Shown in pieces: positions 16,004 through 24,337 of a DNA stretch of 27,642 nt. Origin of the DNA: Muribaculaceae bacterium (GTDB lineage Bacteria > Bacteroidota > Bacteroidia > Bacteroidales > Muribaculaceae); assembly GCA_009775375.1 (NCBI GenBank), contig VSPO01000036.1, positions 1 through 27,642 on the forward strand, read 5' to 3'. Both the position numbers and the translations under genes were made by a program. Numbering within the stretch: the first letter of the stretch is position 1; each line of letters begins with the position of its first letter. Below the pieces are notes generated by a model that was not told the origin of the DNA, did not search any database, and saw only the letters and a program-made list of their open reading frames with translations.

Positions 16004-16843
16004 TTATTTTATTTTGTAATTGAAATGGTTTAGAGGCCCGTTGCCAGCGTTTCCGAACTCATATCCGCAACTTTGGCCAATCAATGTCTTGGTGGTCTTG
16101 CTCGCGAAAACAAACGCATCTTTTACAGAATAACCCAAAGCGAGACCACTTGCGAGAAAGGTAGAATAGCTGCATCCGGTGCCGTGTAGATTGTCGCATC
16201 TGAATTTTTTGGATTCGTAGGCTGTCGTGTTCATTTCCCCCGAATTGTTTTCCATGAGGATGTCTCGTGCAAAATCGGAGTTGGAATGGCCTCCTTTGAC
16301 TACTGCAGAACGACAACCCGATTTCAGGATAATCTCCGAGGCAAGAGCTATTTGTTCGTCTCCGGAGAGGCTTCCCCGTTCAGATGAAGTCAATTCATAG
16401 GCCTCATCGATATTGGGGGTCACCACCGTAGAAAGTGGAAAAATGTGTTGCATGTATAAATCCGTTATTCGCTTCCTGTTGGTAGTCAGTTGACCTCCGC
16501 AAGTGGCAGATATGACAGGATCTACGACAATGGGAATATCATAAAAAACATTTGCGAGATATCGCTTCACTATCCTTGCGTTTTCGATAGATCCGAGCAT
16601 TCCTATCTTTATAGCATCCGGCATCCCATCAGAGATTATTGCTTCCAGCTGTTGTGACAGTAACTCCGGGTTCACCGGGACGGCGGCAATGACTTTGGAT
16701 GTGGATTGGGCAGTGATGGCGGTTATGGCAGTGGTCGCATATACGTTGCATAGACCGGCGGATTTTAAGTCTGCTTGAATTCCGGCCCCGGCTGAGCTGT
16801 CGGATCCTGCTATGGTCAATATTGATGTCAGCTTTCTTGTCAT
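16004..16843 (-). CDS. thiD: Hydroxymethylpyrimidine (phosphate) kinase ThiD
   Basis: ThiD phosphorylates HMP and HMP phosphate to the diphosphate used by ThiE. The 279-residue protein of the ribokinase fold starts with LTIAGSDSSAGAGIQ, the pyrimidine-binding N-terminus, and has the ATP/anion-hole motif GTGCSYSTF near the end. The frame is open 45 codons further upstream, but that part is the TPP riboswitch and its terminator; the ATG at 16843 has a good AAGAGG two bases before it and places the family N-terminus at once. It is the first gene of the operon. Confidence 0.95.
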   Translation of the reverse strand: MTRKLTSILTIAGSDSSAGAGIQADLKSAGLCNVYATTAITAITAQSTSKVIAAVPVNPELLSQQLEAIISDGMPDAIKIGMLGSIENARIVKRYLANVFYDIPIVVDPVISATCGGQLTTNRKRITDLYMQHIFPLSTVVTPNIDEAYELTSSERGSLSGDEQIALASEIILKSGCRSAVVKGGHSNSDFARDILMENNSGEMNTTAYESKKFRCDNLHGTGCSYSTFLASGLALGYSVKDAFVFASKTTKTLIGQSCGYEFGNAGNGPLNHFNYKIK

Positions 16844-16850
16844 TCCTCTT

Positions 16851-16883
16851 AAATAAAAAATGTCGATCCTGATGGAATCGACA
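16851..16883 (-). terminator. Riboswitch-controlled intrinsic terminator before thiD
   Basis: On the minus strand TGTCGAT (16877-16883) pairs with ATCGACA (16861-16867); an extra CC/GG pair closes the small loop, and T6 follows directly (16855-16860). It ends 11 bp before the thiD ATG. Part of its 5' arm (16881-16883) together with 16884-16889 can pair instead with aptamer bases 16933-16941 (9 bp, one G-U), which would serve as an antiterminator when TPP is absent. Confidence 0.75.
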
Positions 16884-16919
16884 CCGATGGAATGGGGTAG
16901 AACAACTGCACGATAGTAG

Positions 16920-17002
16920 TGGAAGCTCCCTTCATCGGTATTATCCGTATCAGGTTCACAGGGTATAATCTCAGCCACAATAAATGCAGCACCCCTGCTT
17001 CA
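16920..17002 (-). promoter_or_regulatory. TPP riboswitch aptamer (THI element)
   Basis: The minus strand shows the conserved THI-box parts in the right order: GGGGTGC (16989-16995), CTGAGA (16969-16974), ACCCTGTGAACCTGAT (about 16949-16964), then GGATAAT and GAAGGGA. The closing stem P1 pairs GAAGC (16997-17001 on the minus strand) with GCTTC (16922-16926). It senses thiamin diphosphate and should shut off the thi operon when the vitamin is plentiful. Confidence 0.95.
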
Positions 17003-17006
17003 TCGG

Positions 17007-17038
17007 CAAAGTTATAATAAAATTTCTGACAATGCAAA
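17007..17038 (-). promoter_or_regulatory. Promoter of the thi operon
   Basis: A perfect Bacteroidetes promoter on the minus strand: TTTG (17035-17038), 20-nt spacer, TAACTTTG (17007-17014). The predicted transcript start, 5-8 nt downstream, falls at the first bases of the riboswitch P1 stem, so the leader has almost no extra 5' sequence. Confidence 0.8.
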
Positions 17039-17106
17039 CAAAAACTGGATAAACTTTCTCCAAAAGACGTCGAAGAAGTTGATGAGATGATTCTGGTTGC
17101 AGAGTA

Positions 17107-17844
17107 TTACCCTTGTGGGTCTTGGTGTTGAGGAGGAAGTGCAGAGTTGATGTCTTCACGGCACTGAGCCATCAAGGCTTTTGTGTTGAATCCACGCTCG
17201 CCCGGAAATATTGGACGATGGATTGTCAGGGTGATAGTGCAGGGAGTGATGTTATATGTGAATCTTGGCATGGCCTTGAAGCTGCCGTCAATCGTAATCG
17301 GCACCACCGGAAGCTTGAATTCGCCCGCGAGCATGAATGCTCCACGTTTGAAAGGAATCATATGGCCGTCCCAAGATCGGCTGCCTTCAGGAAATATGAC
17401 GAGCGACATGCCGTTTTTCAAAGTTTCCTCTGCCTCTTCTATAGTCGTTTTGATGGAATGTATGTTGGAGTCATCCACGAAGATATGGCGAGCTTTTTTA
17501 CAAGCCCAGCCGACCATAAATATTTTCTCAAGAGGTTTTTTCATCAGCCATTTGAAATTATGGTTGAGAAAACCATAGACGGTCCATATATCAAAAGCCC
17601 CTTGATGGTTTGCCACAAAAATATAAGATTTGTCTTTATTGATGTTTTCCCTGCCATCAACTTTTACTCTGACCATGGCTATCCAGCAGCAGAACCTCGA
17701 CCAGTAATGGGGAGGATAATAACCCCAAAATTCGGCATTGCCCAAAAGACAACCGACAGCGGTGATGATGGCAGTGATGAAGGTGGCCACAATAAATATA
17801 GGAGCGGCGATTAGCCATTGATATATCCTGTAAATGTAGATCAT
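17107..17844 (-). CDS. plsC: 1-acyl-sn-glycerol-3-phosphate acyltransferase (PlsC family)
   Basis: This membrane enzyme acylates lysophosphatidic acid to phosphatidic acid in phospholipid synthesis. The 245-residue protein starts with a hydrophobic segment (about 10-35). The catalytic NHQGAFD carries the HxxxxD pair (H80, D85), and the acceptor-binding motif FPEGSRS is at 151-157. PlsC-type proteins also include ornithine and lysolipid acyltransferases, so the acceptor is inferred from family frequency. It is a single gene whose stop lies about 70 bp upstream of the thi promoter on the same strand. A -7-like TACTTTTG (17927-17934) lies upstream, without a clear -33 partner. Confidence 0.88.
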   Translation of the reverse strand: MIYIYRIYQWLIAAPIFIVATFITAIITAVGCLLGNAEFWGYYPPHYWSRFCCWIAMVRVKVDGRENINKDKSYIFVANHQGAFDIWTVYGFLNHNFKWLMKKPLEKIFMVGWACKKARHIFVDDSNIHSIKTTIEEAEETLKNGMSLVIFPEGSRSWDGHMIPFKRGAFMLAGEFKLPVVPITIDGSFKAMPRFTYNITPCTITLTIHRPIFPGERGFNTKALMAQCREDINSALPPQHQDPQG

Positions 17845-17942
17845 ATAGGTTTATGAGATATTATGCCAAGAGCAGCCTTCGATGTCTCTGTTTGTTTTCA
17901 ATTGTGATCCGGCCGCTAATTGTTTGCAAAAGTAATAAAAAA

Positions 17943-17978
17943 ACTGATAGGAATAGCCATCCGACTGTCCCTATCAGT
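17943..17978 (-). terminator. Terminator of rprX-rprY
   Basis: ACTGATAGG (17943-17951) pairs with CCTATCAGT (17970-17978). After one mismatch, 17953-17956 pair with 17965-17968 (one G-U) around an 8-nt loop. On the minus strand a T7 run follows, a classical intrinsic terminator. It lies 79 bp after the rprY stop. Confidence 0.85.
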
Positions 17979-18057
17979 AAATTATTTGCTGCCTTATTTT
18001 TCCTATGGTTCAATTATAGGCATAAGCTTCTCGCCCTATACTTTTTTCCACAGACAA

Positions 18058-18774
18058 TCATTCTTCAGAATTGGAGGTGTGAGTCTCCGGTGCGATGAGC
18101 TTATACCCTTTGCCATGAATGTTGATAATCTCGATATTGGGATCATCACGAAGCAGTTTCCGAAGCTTTGTGATATAGACGTCCATGCTTCTTGCGTTGA
18201 AGTAATTGTCGTCTATCCAGATCGATTTGAGGGCAAAGTTCCTCTCAAGGATTTCATTGACGTGGGAGCATAGAAGTGCAAGAAGCTCAGACTCCTTAGT
18301 GGTCAGTTTCTGGGTCTTTCCATTGGAAATCAACACCTGCTTTTGGGTGTCGAACGTATACTTGCCTATTTTGTAAAGAGTGATTTCTTTATCCTTCTTG
18401 CCCTTTACTCGTCGCAGGATTGCCCCGATGCGGAATACGAGTTCCTCCATGGAGAAAGGTTTGGTGATATAGTCGTCAGCTCCGATTTTGAAGCCTTCAA
18501 GTATATCTTCTTTCAAGGCTTTTGCGGTCAGGAAAATAATAGGCACTTCTCCATTGACGTTCCTAATTTCCTGTGCAAGCGTGAACCCGTCTTTCTTAGG
18601 CATCATCACATCAAGCACACAGAGGTCGTATTTCCCCTTTAGAAAAGCTTTGTAGCCCTTTTCCCCATCGGGGTAGAGGTCGGCATTGAAGCCCTTTGCC
18701 TGCAGGAATTCTCTCAGCAACATGCCGAGATTCTCATCATCCTCGCAGAGCAATATTTTAAGTTTGTCGTCCAT
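18058..18774 (-). CDS. rprY: Response regulator RprY (OmpR/PhoB family)
   Basis: A 238-residue DNA-binding response regulator. The receiver domain (about 5-120) has the acidic pair E11/D12, phospho-acceptor D55 in VLDVMMP, T83 and K105 in YITKPFS. The winged-helix output domain (about 130-230) contains LTTKESELLALL and the recognition-helix region NARSMDVYITKLRKLL. It closely resembles Bacteroides RprY as I remember it. The gene follows the kinase gene rprX by 41 bp in one operon. Known homologues have been tied to stress and metabolic genes; targets here are not visible. Confidence 0.93.
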   Translation of the reverse strand: MDDKLKILLCEDDENLGMLLREFLQAKGFNADLYPDGEKGYKAFLKGKYDLCVLDVMMPKKDGFTLAQEIRNVNGEVPIIFLTAKALKEDILEGFKIGADDYITKPFSMEELVFRIGAILRRVKGKKDKEITLYKIGKYTFDTQKQVLISNGKTQKLTTKESELLALLCSHVNEILERNFALKSIWIDDNYFNARSMDVYITKLRKLLRDDPNIEIINIHGKGYKLIAPETHTSNSEE

Positions 18775-18815
18775 AACTTGATATATTAAATTTTTATTAT
18801 TTCCTGGTTTGAGAT

Positions 18816-20363
18816 TTACTTGTCGTTGTCTTCTGTGTCTTCAGAGAGCGGAAGCGTTATGACGAAAGTGGAGCCTTTGCCCAATTCGCTTTCCACAAGA
18901 ATGTTCCCTTTGAAGATATTGACCATTTTCTTAACATATGCCAATCCAAGTCCAAAGCCTTTCACGTCGTGACGGTTGCCGGTGGAAACTCTATAGAACT
19001 TATCGAATATTCGCTTAATGTCCTCCTTTTTTATTCCGATTCCATTGTCGCTGATTCTGATTTCGAGCCGGTTCCCACCGATGTCTTTTGTGCAAATCGA
19101 CAGCTGAGGCTCTTCATCCTCTTTCATATATTTCACGGCGTTGTCAAGAAGATTGTAGATAATATTGGTGAAATGCATCTCATCGACATTTATGATGGCA
19201 TTCTCCGCATCCAGATGACTGACGATAGAGCCTCCATATTTTTCCACTTTTATAGTGAAAGTGTGCACTACGTTCTCGATTATAGTGTTGGCGTCAACCT
19301 CAGAGAATTTCAGTGCGCTCCCTGAATTGTCAAAAACCGACATCTGCAAAACTTTCTCCACCTGGAATCGCAATCTTTTTGACTCATCATTGATTACTTG
19401 CGACAAATGTTTTAACGAAGCCGGTGATTTCCTTACGGAATCGTCATTGAGCATTTGTGCGGCAAGGGAGATTGTTGATATCGGGGTCTTGAATTCATGC
19501 GTCATATTATTGATGAAATCTGTCTTCATCTCCGATAGTTTTTTCTGCCGGAATGCCAGTACGATTGTGTAGAGGAATACCACAAGCAGGATGAGTGTGA
19601 ACGCAAGGGTCGGAATAATAAACCTTACTGAGGAGAAGATATAAGTGCTCTTGGTAGGGAAGCCCACTTCAAGACGAAGATGATTGTCGGTGTTGGGAAA
19701 GAGGATTTGAGAATAGATTTCGTCTCCATTGTTTTCTTTAAATCCTTCTGTGGCATAAAGAATTGCTCCCTTCCCACTTCTGACTGCGAACACGAACGGA
19801 ACGTTAAGGCCATTGTTCGCCAGTTCCGACTGAAGATAATTTTTGATTATCGTTGAGTCGGCTCGCTCGAAGGCCGGTCGGTTGCCCGATTCGCGAAGGA
19901 TTGAAAGTATTACCTCGTTCAAAAGGCCTTTCTGATAAAGATACTGACTTCTGATAACCTCCTGCATGTTCCTGTAGTGGCTTTCGATGCTGCCTGTCGG
20001 CGATGGAAACAATGCCTTTGAAGGGTCTTGTCCTGAACGGTCGATCTCGGCTGCGAGAGTATACTTGGTGACGGTCCCGTCGGGACTTTCTATGGTATAT
20101 TTAAAATTTTCGCCATTGCTGCCATATGAAGTGTCGTCATACAGATTCGATTCGATTATGTTCACGTCCTCCTCCAGAAAATGCATGGTCTCTTTCCGCT
20201 CCAACATTGAGGAAGTGGAGGAAAGACATCTCATCACTGTCTCAGAAAATTGAGCATCCCTCATTTTAACCATGTTTTCGAGATACATGATTTGAAAGTA
20301 TAGCAATGCTCCGAAGGTCAGAGACATTACGATCGTAAGAAGCCAAATTAGCGATTTCTTCAT
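18816..20363 (-). CDS. rprX: Sensor histidine kinase RprX
   Basis: This 515-residue inner-membrane kinase is the partner of RprY. TM1 spans about 5-27, a periplasmic sensor region about 28-243, and TM2 about 246-271. The HisKA dimerisation domain carries the phosphorylated H289 in NNMTHEFKTP. The ATPase domain has the N box YNLLDNAVKYM, G1 box ISDNGIGI and G2 box GFGLGLAYV. There is no HAMP or PAS domain that I can see between TM2 and the H box. It is first in the rprX-rprY operon and is divergent from the protease gene at 20958. Confidence 0.92.
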   Translation of the reverse strand: MKKSLIWLLTIVMSLTFGALLYFQIMYLENMVKMRDAQFSETVMRCLSSTSSMLERKETMHFLEEDVNIIESNLYDDTSYGSNGENFKYTIESPDGTVTKYTLAAEIDRSGQDPSKALFPSPTGSIESHYRNMQEVIRSQYLYQKGLLNEVILSILRESGNRPAFERADSTIIKNYLQSELANNGLNVPFVFAVRSGKGAILYATEGFKENNGDEIYSQILFPNTDNHLRLEVGFPTKSTYIFSSVRFIIPTLAFTLILLVVFLYTIVLAFRQKKLSEMKTDFINNMTHEFKTPISTISLAAQMLNDDSVRKSPASLKHLSQVINDESKRLRFQVEKVLQMSVFDNSGSALKFSEVDANTIIENVVHTFTIKVEKYGGSIVSHLDAENAIINVDEMHFTNIIYNLLDNAVKYMKEDEEPQLSICTKDIGGNRLEIRISDNGIGIKKEDIKRIFDKFYRVSTGNRHDVKGFGLGLAYVKKMVNIFKGNILVESELGKGSTFVITLPLSEDTEDNDK

Positions 20364-20957
20364 TTCTTTAATTTAATTAAAATAGGATTAGGAGAGACTA
20401 TTCCATATTTCTTACATAGTTTTAACAATTATAAACGCAGTTGGTTTACTCTAATTTTAACACTCAAGTGCAAAATTAACATTTAAATGTGAAAATTTAA
20501 AATAATAAAGCACTTATTCTTCTTTATTTTCTCTTATTATGTGATTTGGAAGTTCGATTATAATGGCCGGATATATTCATAAAGAATACATCCTACATGA
20601 AAAAGAATATTTCTTAATTGAACTATTGTTCTTATAATCAAAGTGTTTTTGATTGGCAGCTGTTTGCAGATTCAAAAAATGTAAGCTGAGGTGATGCAAA
20701 TGTGCAATAAAAGTAGAGAGGAGATAATCTCTAAAGAAAAAATACGTTACTAAATAAAAAAGTATTCATGATGGCAGGCATATGCAAAAAAATGGACAAA
20801 TATTTTTGAATTCTTGAATATGAGAGATGATGTTTTGTCTCAATGTCATGTGTGCCCGGCATGATAAATTGCGCGGCTCATAACTGCAATCCTGTTCTTT
20901 TGAATTTGAATACTTGAAATCTCGATAACAAACTAATAACATCTTATAGCATTGATT
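20364..20957. other. AT-rich divergent intergenic region
   Basis: These 594 bp between rprX (minus) and the C11 protease (plus) show no credible gene and no tRNA. On the left is a likely rprX promoter (20471-20501). On the plus strand a -7-like TATTTTTG (20801-20808) lies about 150 bp before the protease, without a matching TTTG upstream. The rest is strongly AT-rich with only short palindromes, such as GAGATAATCTC near 20720. The length leaves room for regulator sites or a small RNA, but I cannot point to one. Confidence 0.5.
20471..20501 (-). promoter_or_regulatory. Probable rprX promoter
   Basis: On the minus strand, TAATTTTG (20471-20478) matches the -7 consensus and TTTA (20498-20501) lies 19 nt upstream where TTTG is expected (one mismatch). 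The leader to the rprX ATG would be about 100 nt. Confidence 0.5.
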
Positions 20958-22190
20958 ATGCAGTATGGAATATTAAAAAAGGCGGTTCTGATAAGCTCTT
21001 TGTTGATTGTTTTTATATCATCATCCTGTAAGAAGGATAGGAATGAGCCGGACCCGTTGCCAAACGGACCACTTAAGAAGACTGTGCTTCTTTATGCGGT
21101 CGCTTCAAACAATTTGAATGAAAATATACTAAGTGATAAAAGTGAAATCCTAAAGGCTGCTGAGAGTTTAAATCTTGAAGGCGTCTCAATGCTTGTCTAT
21201 CAGGTGACATTGGATCATAGCGTTCCTCCCACGCTTCTGGAGCTTACGAAGGAAAAAGATGGCTCCCCGAAATTTGAGATTTTGAAAGAATATGACCGCA
21301 AACTGTATTCCACCGACCCTGAGCGTCTTTCTCAGGTGGTGGAAGATGTGGCCAATCTGAGAAAAGCTGATTCTTATGGATTGATATTTTGGGGACACGG
21401 CTCCGGTTTTGACCCTGAATTCTCTGGCCATGCCACCCGTAGCGGAGATGAATTCTCATCTCTTGTCGTTCCGATTCATAAGGCATTTGGTTATGATGTT
21501 GACTATGACAAAGACAGTGGTCATAAGGATTGGATGGATATAGACGAGATGGCAGATGCGTTACTCGACGGTATGTTTGACTACATATGGTTTGACATAT
21601 GCTACATGTCAAATATTGAGACAATATATCAATTGCGCAATAAATGCGACTACTACATTGGATATACTACTGAGGTCGGAGAGAATGGAATGCCTTATGA
21701 CCGCACTTTGCCTTATCTTCTTGGCCTTACAGGTGATTTGAAGGATGCGGCAAGAATATTTTTTGAATATTATCAGAAAGGAGAGGATCCCGCCGGTTTT
21801 GATGTGGCCACAATAGCTTTGCTCGACATGACGAAGATTGAGGGTGTGGCCGATGCCTGCCGGAGAATATATTCGGGTTCAAGGGATGTCGATTCAGCCG
21901 GACTGCTTAATTATACAAGAAGTAAGGTTGGTCCGTTTTATGACTTGGGTCAATTCTCAAGAAAAAAGATGCAGGCCAAGGACAATCCTGAAGAAATGAA
22001 GGAATTTGATGAAGCCATGGCGCAATTCGTAGTCTGGAAGGCAGCGACTGAAAAGGATTTCAATATTCCCCCCCTCCCGATACCAGCGGACGACTATTCC
22101 GGAATATCTTGCCATCTCTACAAATCGGATGCTAATGATAAGAAGACTCAATATTATCGGTCGCTCGACTGGTTCAAGAGAGTATACTGA
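20958..22190 (+). CDS. Clostripain (peptidase C11) family lipoprotein
   Basis: A 410-residue cysteine protease of family C11 (caspase-like fold, Arg/Lys-specific in known members). The N-terminus is a lipoprotein signal with lipobox ISSSC (Cys24), so it is predicted to be anchored in an outer or inner membrane leaflet. The catalytic pair is H147 in FWGHGSGFD and C215 in FDICYMSN. A TTG two codons upstream is in frame, but ATG at 20958 is the likely start. Such secreted proteases in Bacteroides include fragipain, which activates toxin in B. fragilis; no toxin gene is seen here. Followed by a strong terminator, so it is probably monocistronic. The natural substrate is unknown. Confidence 0.9.
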   Translation: MQYGILKKAVLISSLLIVFISSSCKKDRNEPDPLPNGPLKKTVLLYAVASNNLNENILSDKSEILKAAESLNLEGVSMLVYQVTLDHSVPPTLLELTKEKDGSPKFEILKEYDRKLYSTDPERLSQVVEDVANLRKADSYGLIFWGHGSGFDPEFSGHATRSGDEFSSLVVPIHKAFGYDVDYDKDSGHKDWMDIDEMADALLDGMFDYIWFDICYMSNIETIYQLRNKCDYYIGYTTEVGENGMPYDRTLPYLLGLTGDLKDAARIFFEYYQKGEDPAGFDVATIALLDMTKIEGVADACRRIYSGSRDVDSAGLLNYTRSKVGPFYDLGQFSRKKMQAKDNPEEMKEFDEAMAQFVVWKAATEKDFNIPPLPIPADDYSGISCHLYKSDANDKKTQYYRSLDWFKRVY

Positions 22191-22228
22191 TGATTTGATT
22201 TGTCAGATAAAATAAAAGGAAGCATTCT

Positions 22229-22271
22229 CCCGACAACGCTTCTTGCCGACAAGGCAGGAAGCGTTGTCGGG
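22229..22271 (+). terminator. Strong hairpin after the C11 protease gene
   Basis: A 19-bp stem (22229-22247 with 22253-22271, one G-U) closes a 5-nt loop (GACAA). It starts 38 bp after the stop codon. The following bases are AAATAATA rather than T-rich, so it may act as a 3' stabiliser as much as an intrinsic terminator. Confidence 0.7.
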
Positions 22272-22330
22272 GAAATAATACATTATAAATCGCTAAAAAT
22301 TCAAAATCACATCTAAAAAATTAACCCAAA

Positions 22331-23437
22331 ATGTTCCAGACACCGAATGTCCCTGCATTGCCTGCGCAAGAGAAAATAGAAAGTGGGAAAAGTGCTCTTG
22401 AGGCTCTCAAAGGACTCAGTATCGACGATGCCATAAGCCACATGGCAAACGGTATCGTGCAATTCTCCTTTAAGCTCGTTATCGCTGTCTTGATTTTTTA
22501 TATTGGCAAGTTCATCATTAAAAAGATCTACGGGGTGACTTTTTCCCTGATGGTGAAAAGGAAGGTCGACGCTTCATTGACCACGTTTGTCTTGTCGTTG
22601 ATTAGGATAGTGTTGTTCTTTATCCTGATAGTGACTGTAATCGGAATATTGGGGATAGAGACAAGTTCATTCCTCGCTTTGTTTGCTTCTGCCGGTGTTG
22701 CAATCGGTATGGCTTTGAGTGGAACTTTGCAGAACTTTGCTGGTGGAGTCTTGATCCTTCTCCTCAAGCCTTATAAGGTGGGAGATTTTATAGAAGCTCA
22801 GGGTTTCACAGGCAGCGTGAAGGAGATTCAGATATTCCATACTGTGATCAATACCCCCGACAACAAATCTATAATCATTCCTAATGGAGGCCTGTCGACA
22901 GGTTCGATTAATAATTACTCCAAGGAAGAATATCGAAGGGTAGACTGGAAGGTAGGGCTTTCGTATGGGGATGACTTTGAAAAGGCAAAGTCTGTCATAA
23001 TGGAAATGTTGCTTGAAGATGAAGCTATCGTGAAGACAGATATTGAGACGGATATAGAGATTAACAAAGAGAGGGAAAAAGAGAATGAGAATGCGCTTGA
23101 GGCGGATCATGATGCAACTTCAATCAGCGGTAAGACAGGCTGGTGGAAGAGAATGAAGATGCGTCGCAGGGCTCATCAGCAGGCTCTACAAGACAAATTA
23201 AAGGAACAAATGTCAATCAATGAACATTTGCCTGTAAAGAGAGATGCAAGTCCTTTCGTGGGTCTTGACCAACTTGCCGACAGTTCAATAGTAATAGTAG
23301 TCAGGGCGTGGACAAAGTCAAATAATTATTGGAGCCTATACTATCGCATGAACGAACGGTTCTACAAGGAACTTCCGGAGAAAGGATTCTCATTCCCCTT
23401 CCCTCAAATGGATGTGCATATGATCAAGCCGATATGA
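22331..23437 (+). CDS. MscS-family mechanosensitive channel with a charged insertion
   Basis: MscS channels open on membrane tension and release solutes during hypo-osmotic shock. The 368-residue protein has TM segments at about 44-60 and 85-108 and the pore helix at about 113-146, with the Gly/Ala-rich stretch FASAGVAIGMALSGTL. The beta domain follows (KPYKVGDFIEAQGFTGSVKE, 146-165; then IPNGGLSTGSINNYS). The C-terminal alpha/beta domain starts normally (RRVDWKVGLSYGDDFEKA) but is split. Residues about 236-305 form an extra 60-70 residue block, first acidic, then very basic (WWKRMKMRRRAHQQ). The family fold resumes at DASPFVGLDQLADSS and ends at FPFPQMDVH. The usual protein has only a few residues at that point. 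It is followed 41 bp later by the ThiF-like gene on the same strand. Confidence 0.92.
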   Translation: MFQTPNVPALPAQEKIESGKSALEALKGLSIDDAISHMANGIVQFSFKLVIAVLIFYIGKFIIKKIYGVTFSLMVKRKVDASLTTFVLSLIRIVLFFILIVTVIGILGIETSSFLALFASAGVAIGMALSGTLQNFAGGVLILLLKPYKVGDFIEAQGFTGSVKEIQIFHTVINTPDNKSIIIPNGGLSTGSINNYSKEEYRRVDWKVGLSYGDDFEKAKSVIMEMLLEDEAIVKTDIETDIEINKEREKENENALEADHDATSISGKTGWWKRMKMRRRAHQQALQDKLKEQMSINEHLPVKRDASPFVGLDQLADSSIVIVVRAWTKSNNYWSLYYRMNERFYKELPEKGFSFPFPQMDVHMIKPI

Positions 23438-23478
23438 TATATATAGAGAGAAAAGGAGATGCTTAAATGCTGTGAATT

Positions 23479-24186
23479 ATGGATAAGGAAAGCCGCATAA
23501 GATATTCTCGCCAGATTGCCGTGGAGGCTATCGGTGTTGAAGGGCAAGAATTGCTGATGTCGAGAAGCGTGTTTGTCGTTGGATGTGGCGCATTGGGTTC
23601 GATGGTGGCGATGCAGTTGGCCGGAGCCGGTGTCGGACGCATAGGAATCGCAGATTTTGATACAATCGACATCTCAAACCTTCATCGACAGTTTTTCTTC
23701 AAGACTTCTGAATCCGGCATGCGAAAATCCGGAGTGCTTAAAGAAAGAATGACCGGACTTAATTCAGAGGTAGATGTTGTCGTGGTCGATTGCTTGATAA
23801 ATGAGAGGAATGCCCCGCAAGTATTTAAAGATTACGATTTCATTATCGACGCCACCGACAATCCGGTGTCGAAGGCAATGATAGAGAAAGAATGCCATAA
23901 GCAGGGCAAGCCATATTGTATAGGAGGTGTGGAGGGTTTTCATGGTCAGGTATTCACGGGCTACCGATCTGAAATCCTATTTTTAGAGTTGTCGGATGGC
24001 GGAGAAGGCCAAGGGATAATGCCATGTGAGATAGGAGGAGTAATGGGACCGTCGGCGGCAATCTGTGCATCGTTGCAGGCATCAGAAGCAGTAAAATTCT
24101 TAAAAGAAAAAAATCCTGAACCTTTGGCAAATCTCCTGACGTTTGATTTGCTGAATAATGATTTCAGACATTACGACTTGTTATAG
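23479..24186 (+). CDS. thiF: ThiF/HesA/MoeB-family adenylyltransferase (probable ThiF)
   Basis: E1-like enzymes of this family adenylate the C-terminal glycine of ThiS or MoaD. The 235-residue protein has the nucleotide-binding VGCGALGS (about 32-39), the signature DFDTIDISNLHRQ (about 58-70), an ATP-contact aspartate in IIDATDN, and a C-terminal crossover region. Cysteines are present (for example in YCIGG and MPCEIGG), but I do not see two clear CxxC zinc pairs. The assignment to ThiF rather than MoeB rests on size and on the thi operon nearby, which lacks its own thiF. It lies after mscS, not in the riboswitch-controlled operon. A TcdA-like or MoeB role cannot be excluded. Confidence 0.82.
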   Translation: MDKESRIRYSRQIAVEAIGVEGQELLMSRSVFVVGCGALGSMVAMQLAGAGVGRIGIADFDTIDISNLHRQFFFKTSESGMRKSGVLKERMTGLNSEVDVVVVDCLINERNAPQVFKDYDFIIDATDNPVSKAMIEKECHKQGKPYCIGGVEGFHGQVFTGYRSEILFLELSDGGEGQGIMPCEIGGVMGPSAAICASLQASEAVKFLKEKNPEPLANLLTFDLLNNDFRHYDLL

Positions 24187-24263
24187 ATAGTAACGCACTT
24201 TGACGGTCTATGGAAGATAAATTTCATCGTCATCTTCCGGATTGAAATAAAGTTGTAGCCGAG

Positions 24264-24320
24264 AAAAAAAGGATTCGCCTTAGTAATCTTCAAATGATTA
24301 CGGGCGAATCCCTCTTTATT
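24264..24320. terminator. Bidirectional terminator between thiF-like gene and glnA
   Basis: GGATTCGCC (24271-24279) pairs with GGCGAATCC (24303-24311), and GTAATC (24283-24288) with GATTAC (24296-24301), around a 7-nt loop. A7 precedes it (24264-24270) and CTCTTTATT follows, so both convergent genes can end here. Confidence 0.8.
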
Positions 24321-24337
24321 GTTCGTATATGTCGTGA

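Noticed and set aside
16844..16978. 45-codon N-terminal extension of thiD
   Set aside because: This sequence is the TPP riboswitch and terminator; ThiD homologues begin at the ATG at 16843, which has a ribosome-binding site.
17113..17814. 233-codon plus-strand open frame
   Set aside because: Antisense to plsC, which has all family motifs.
20364..20957. Search for a tRNA or structured RNA in the long spacer
   Set aside because: No T-loop-like sequence with a matching acceptor stem was found, only short AT-rich palindromes.
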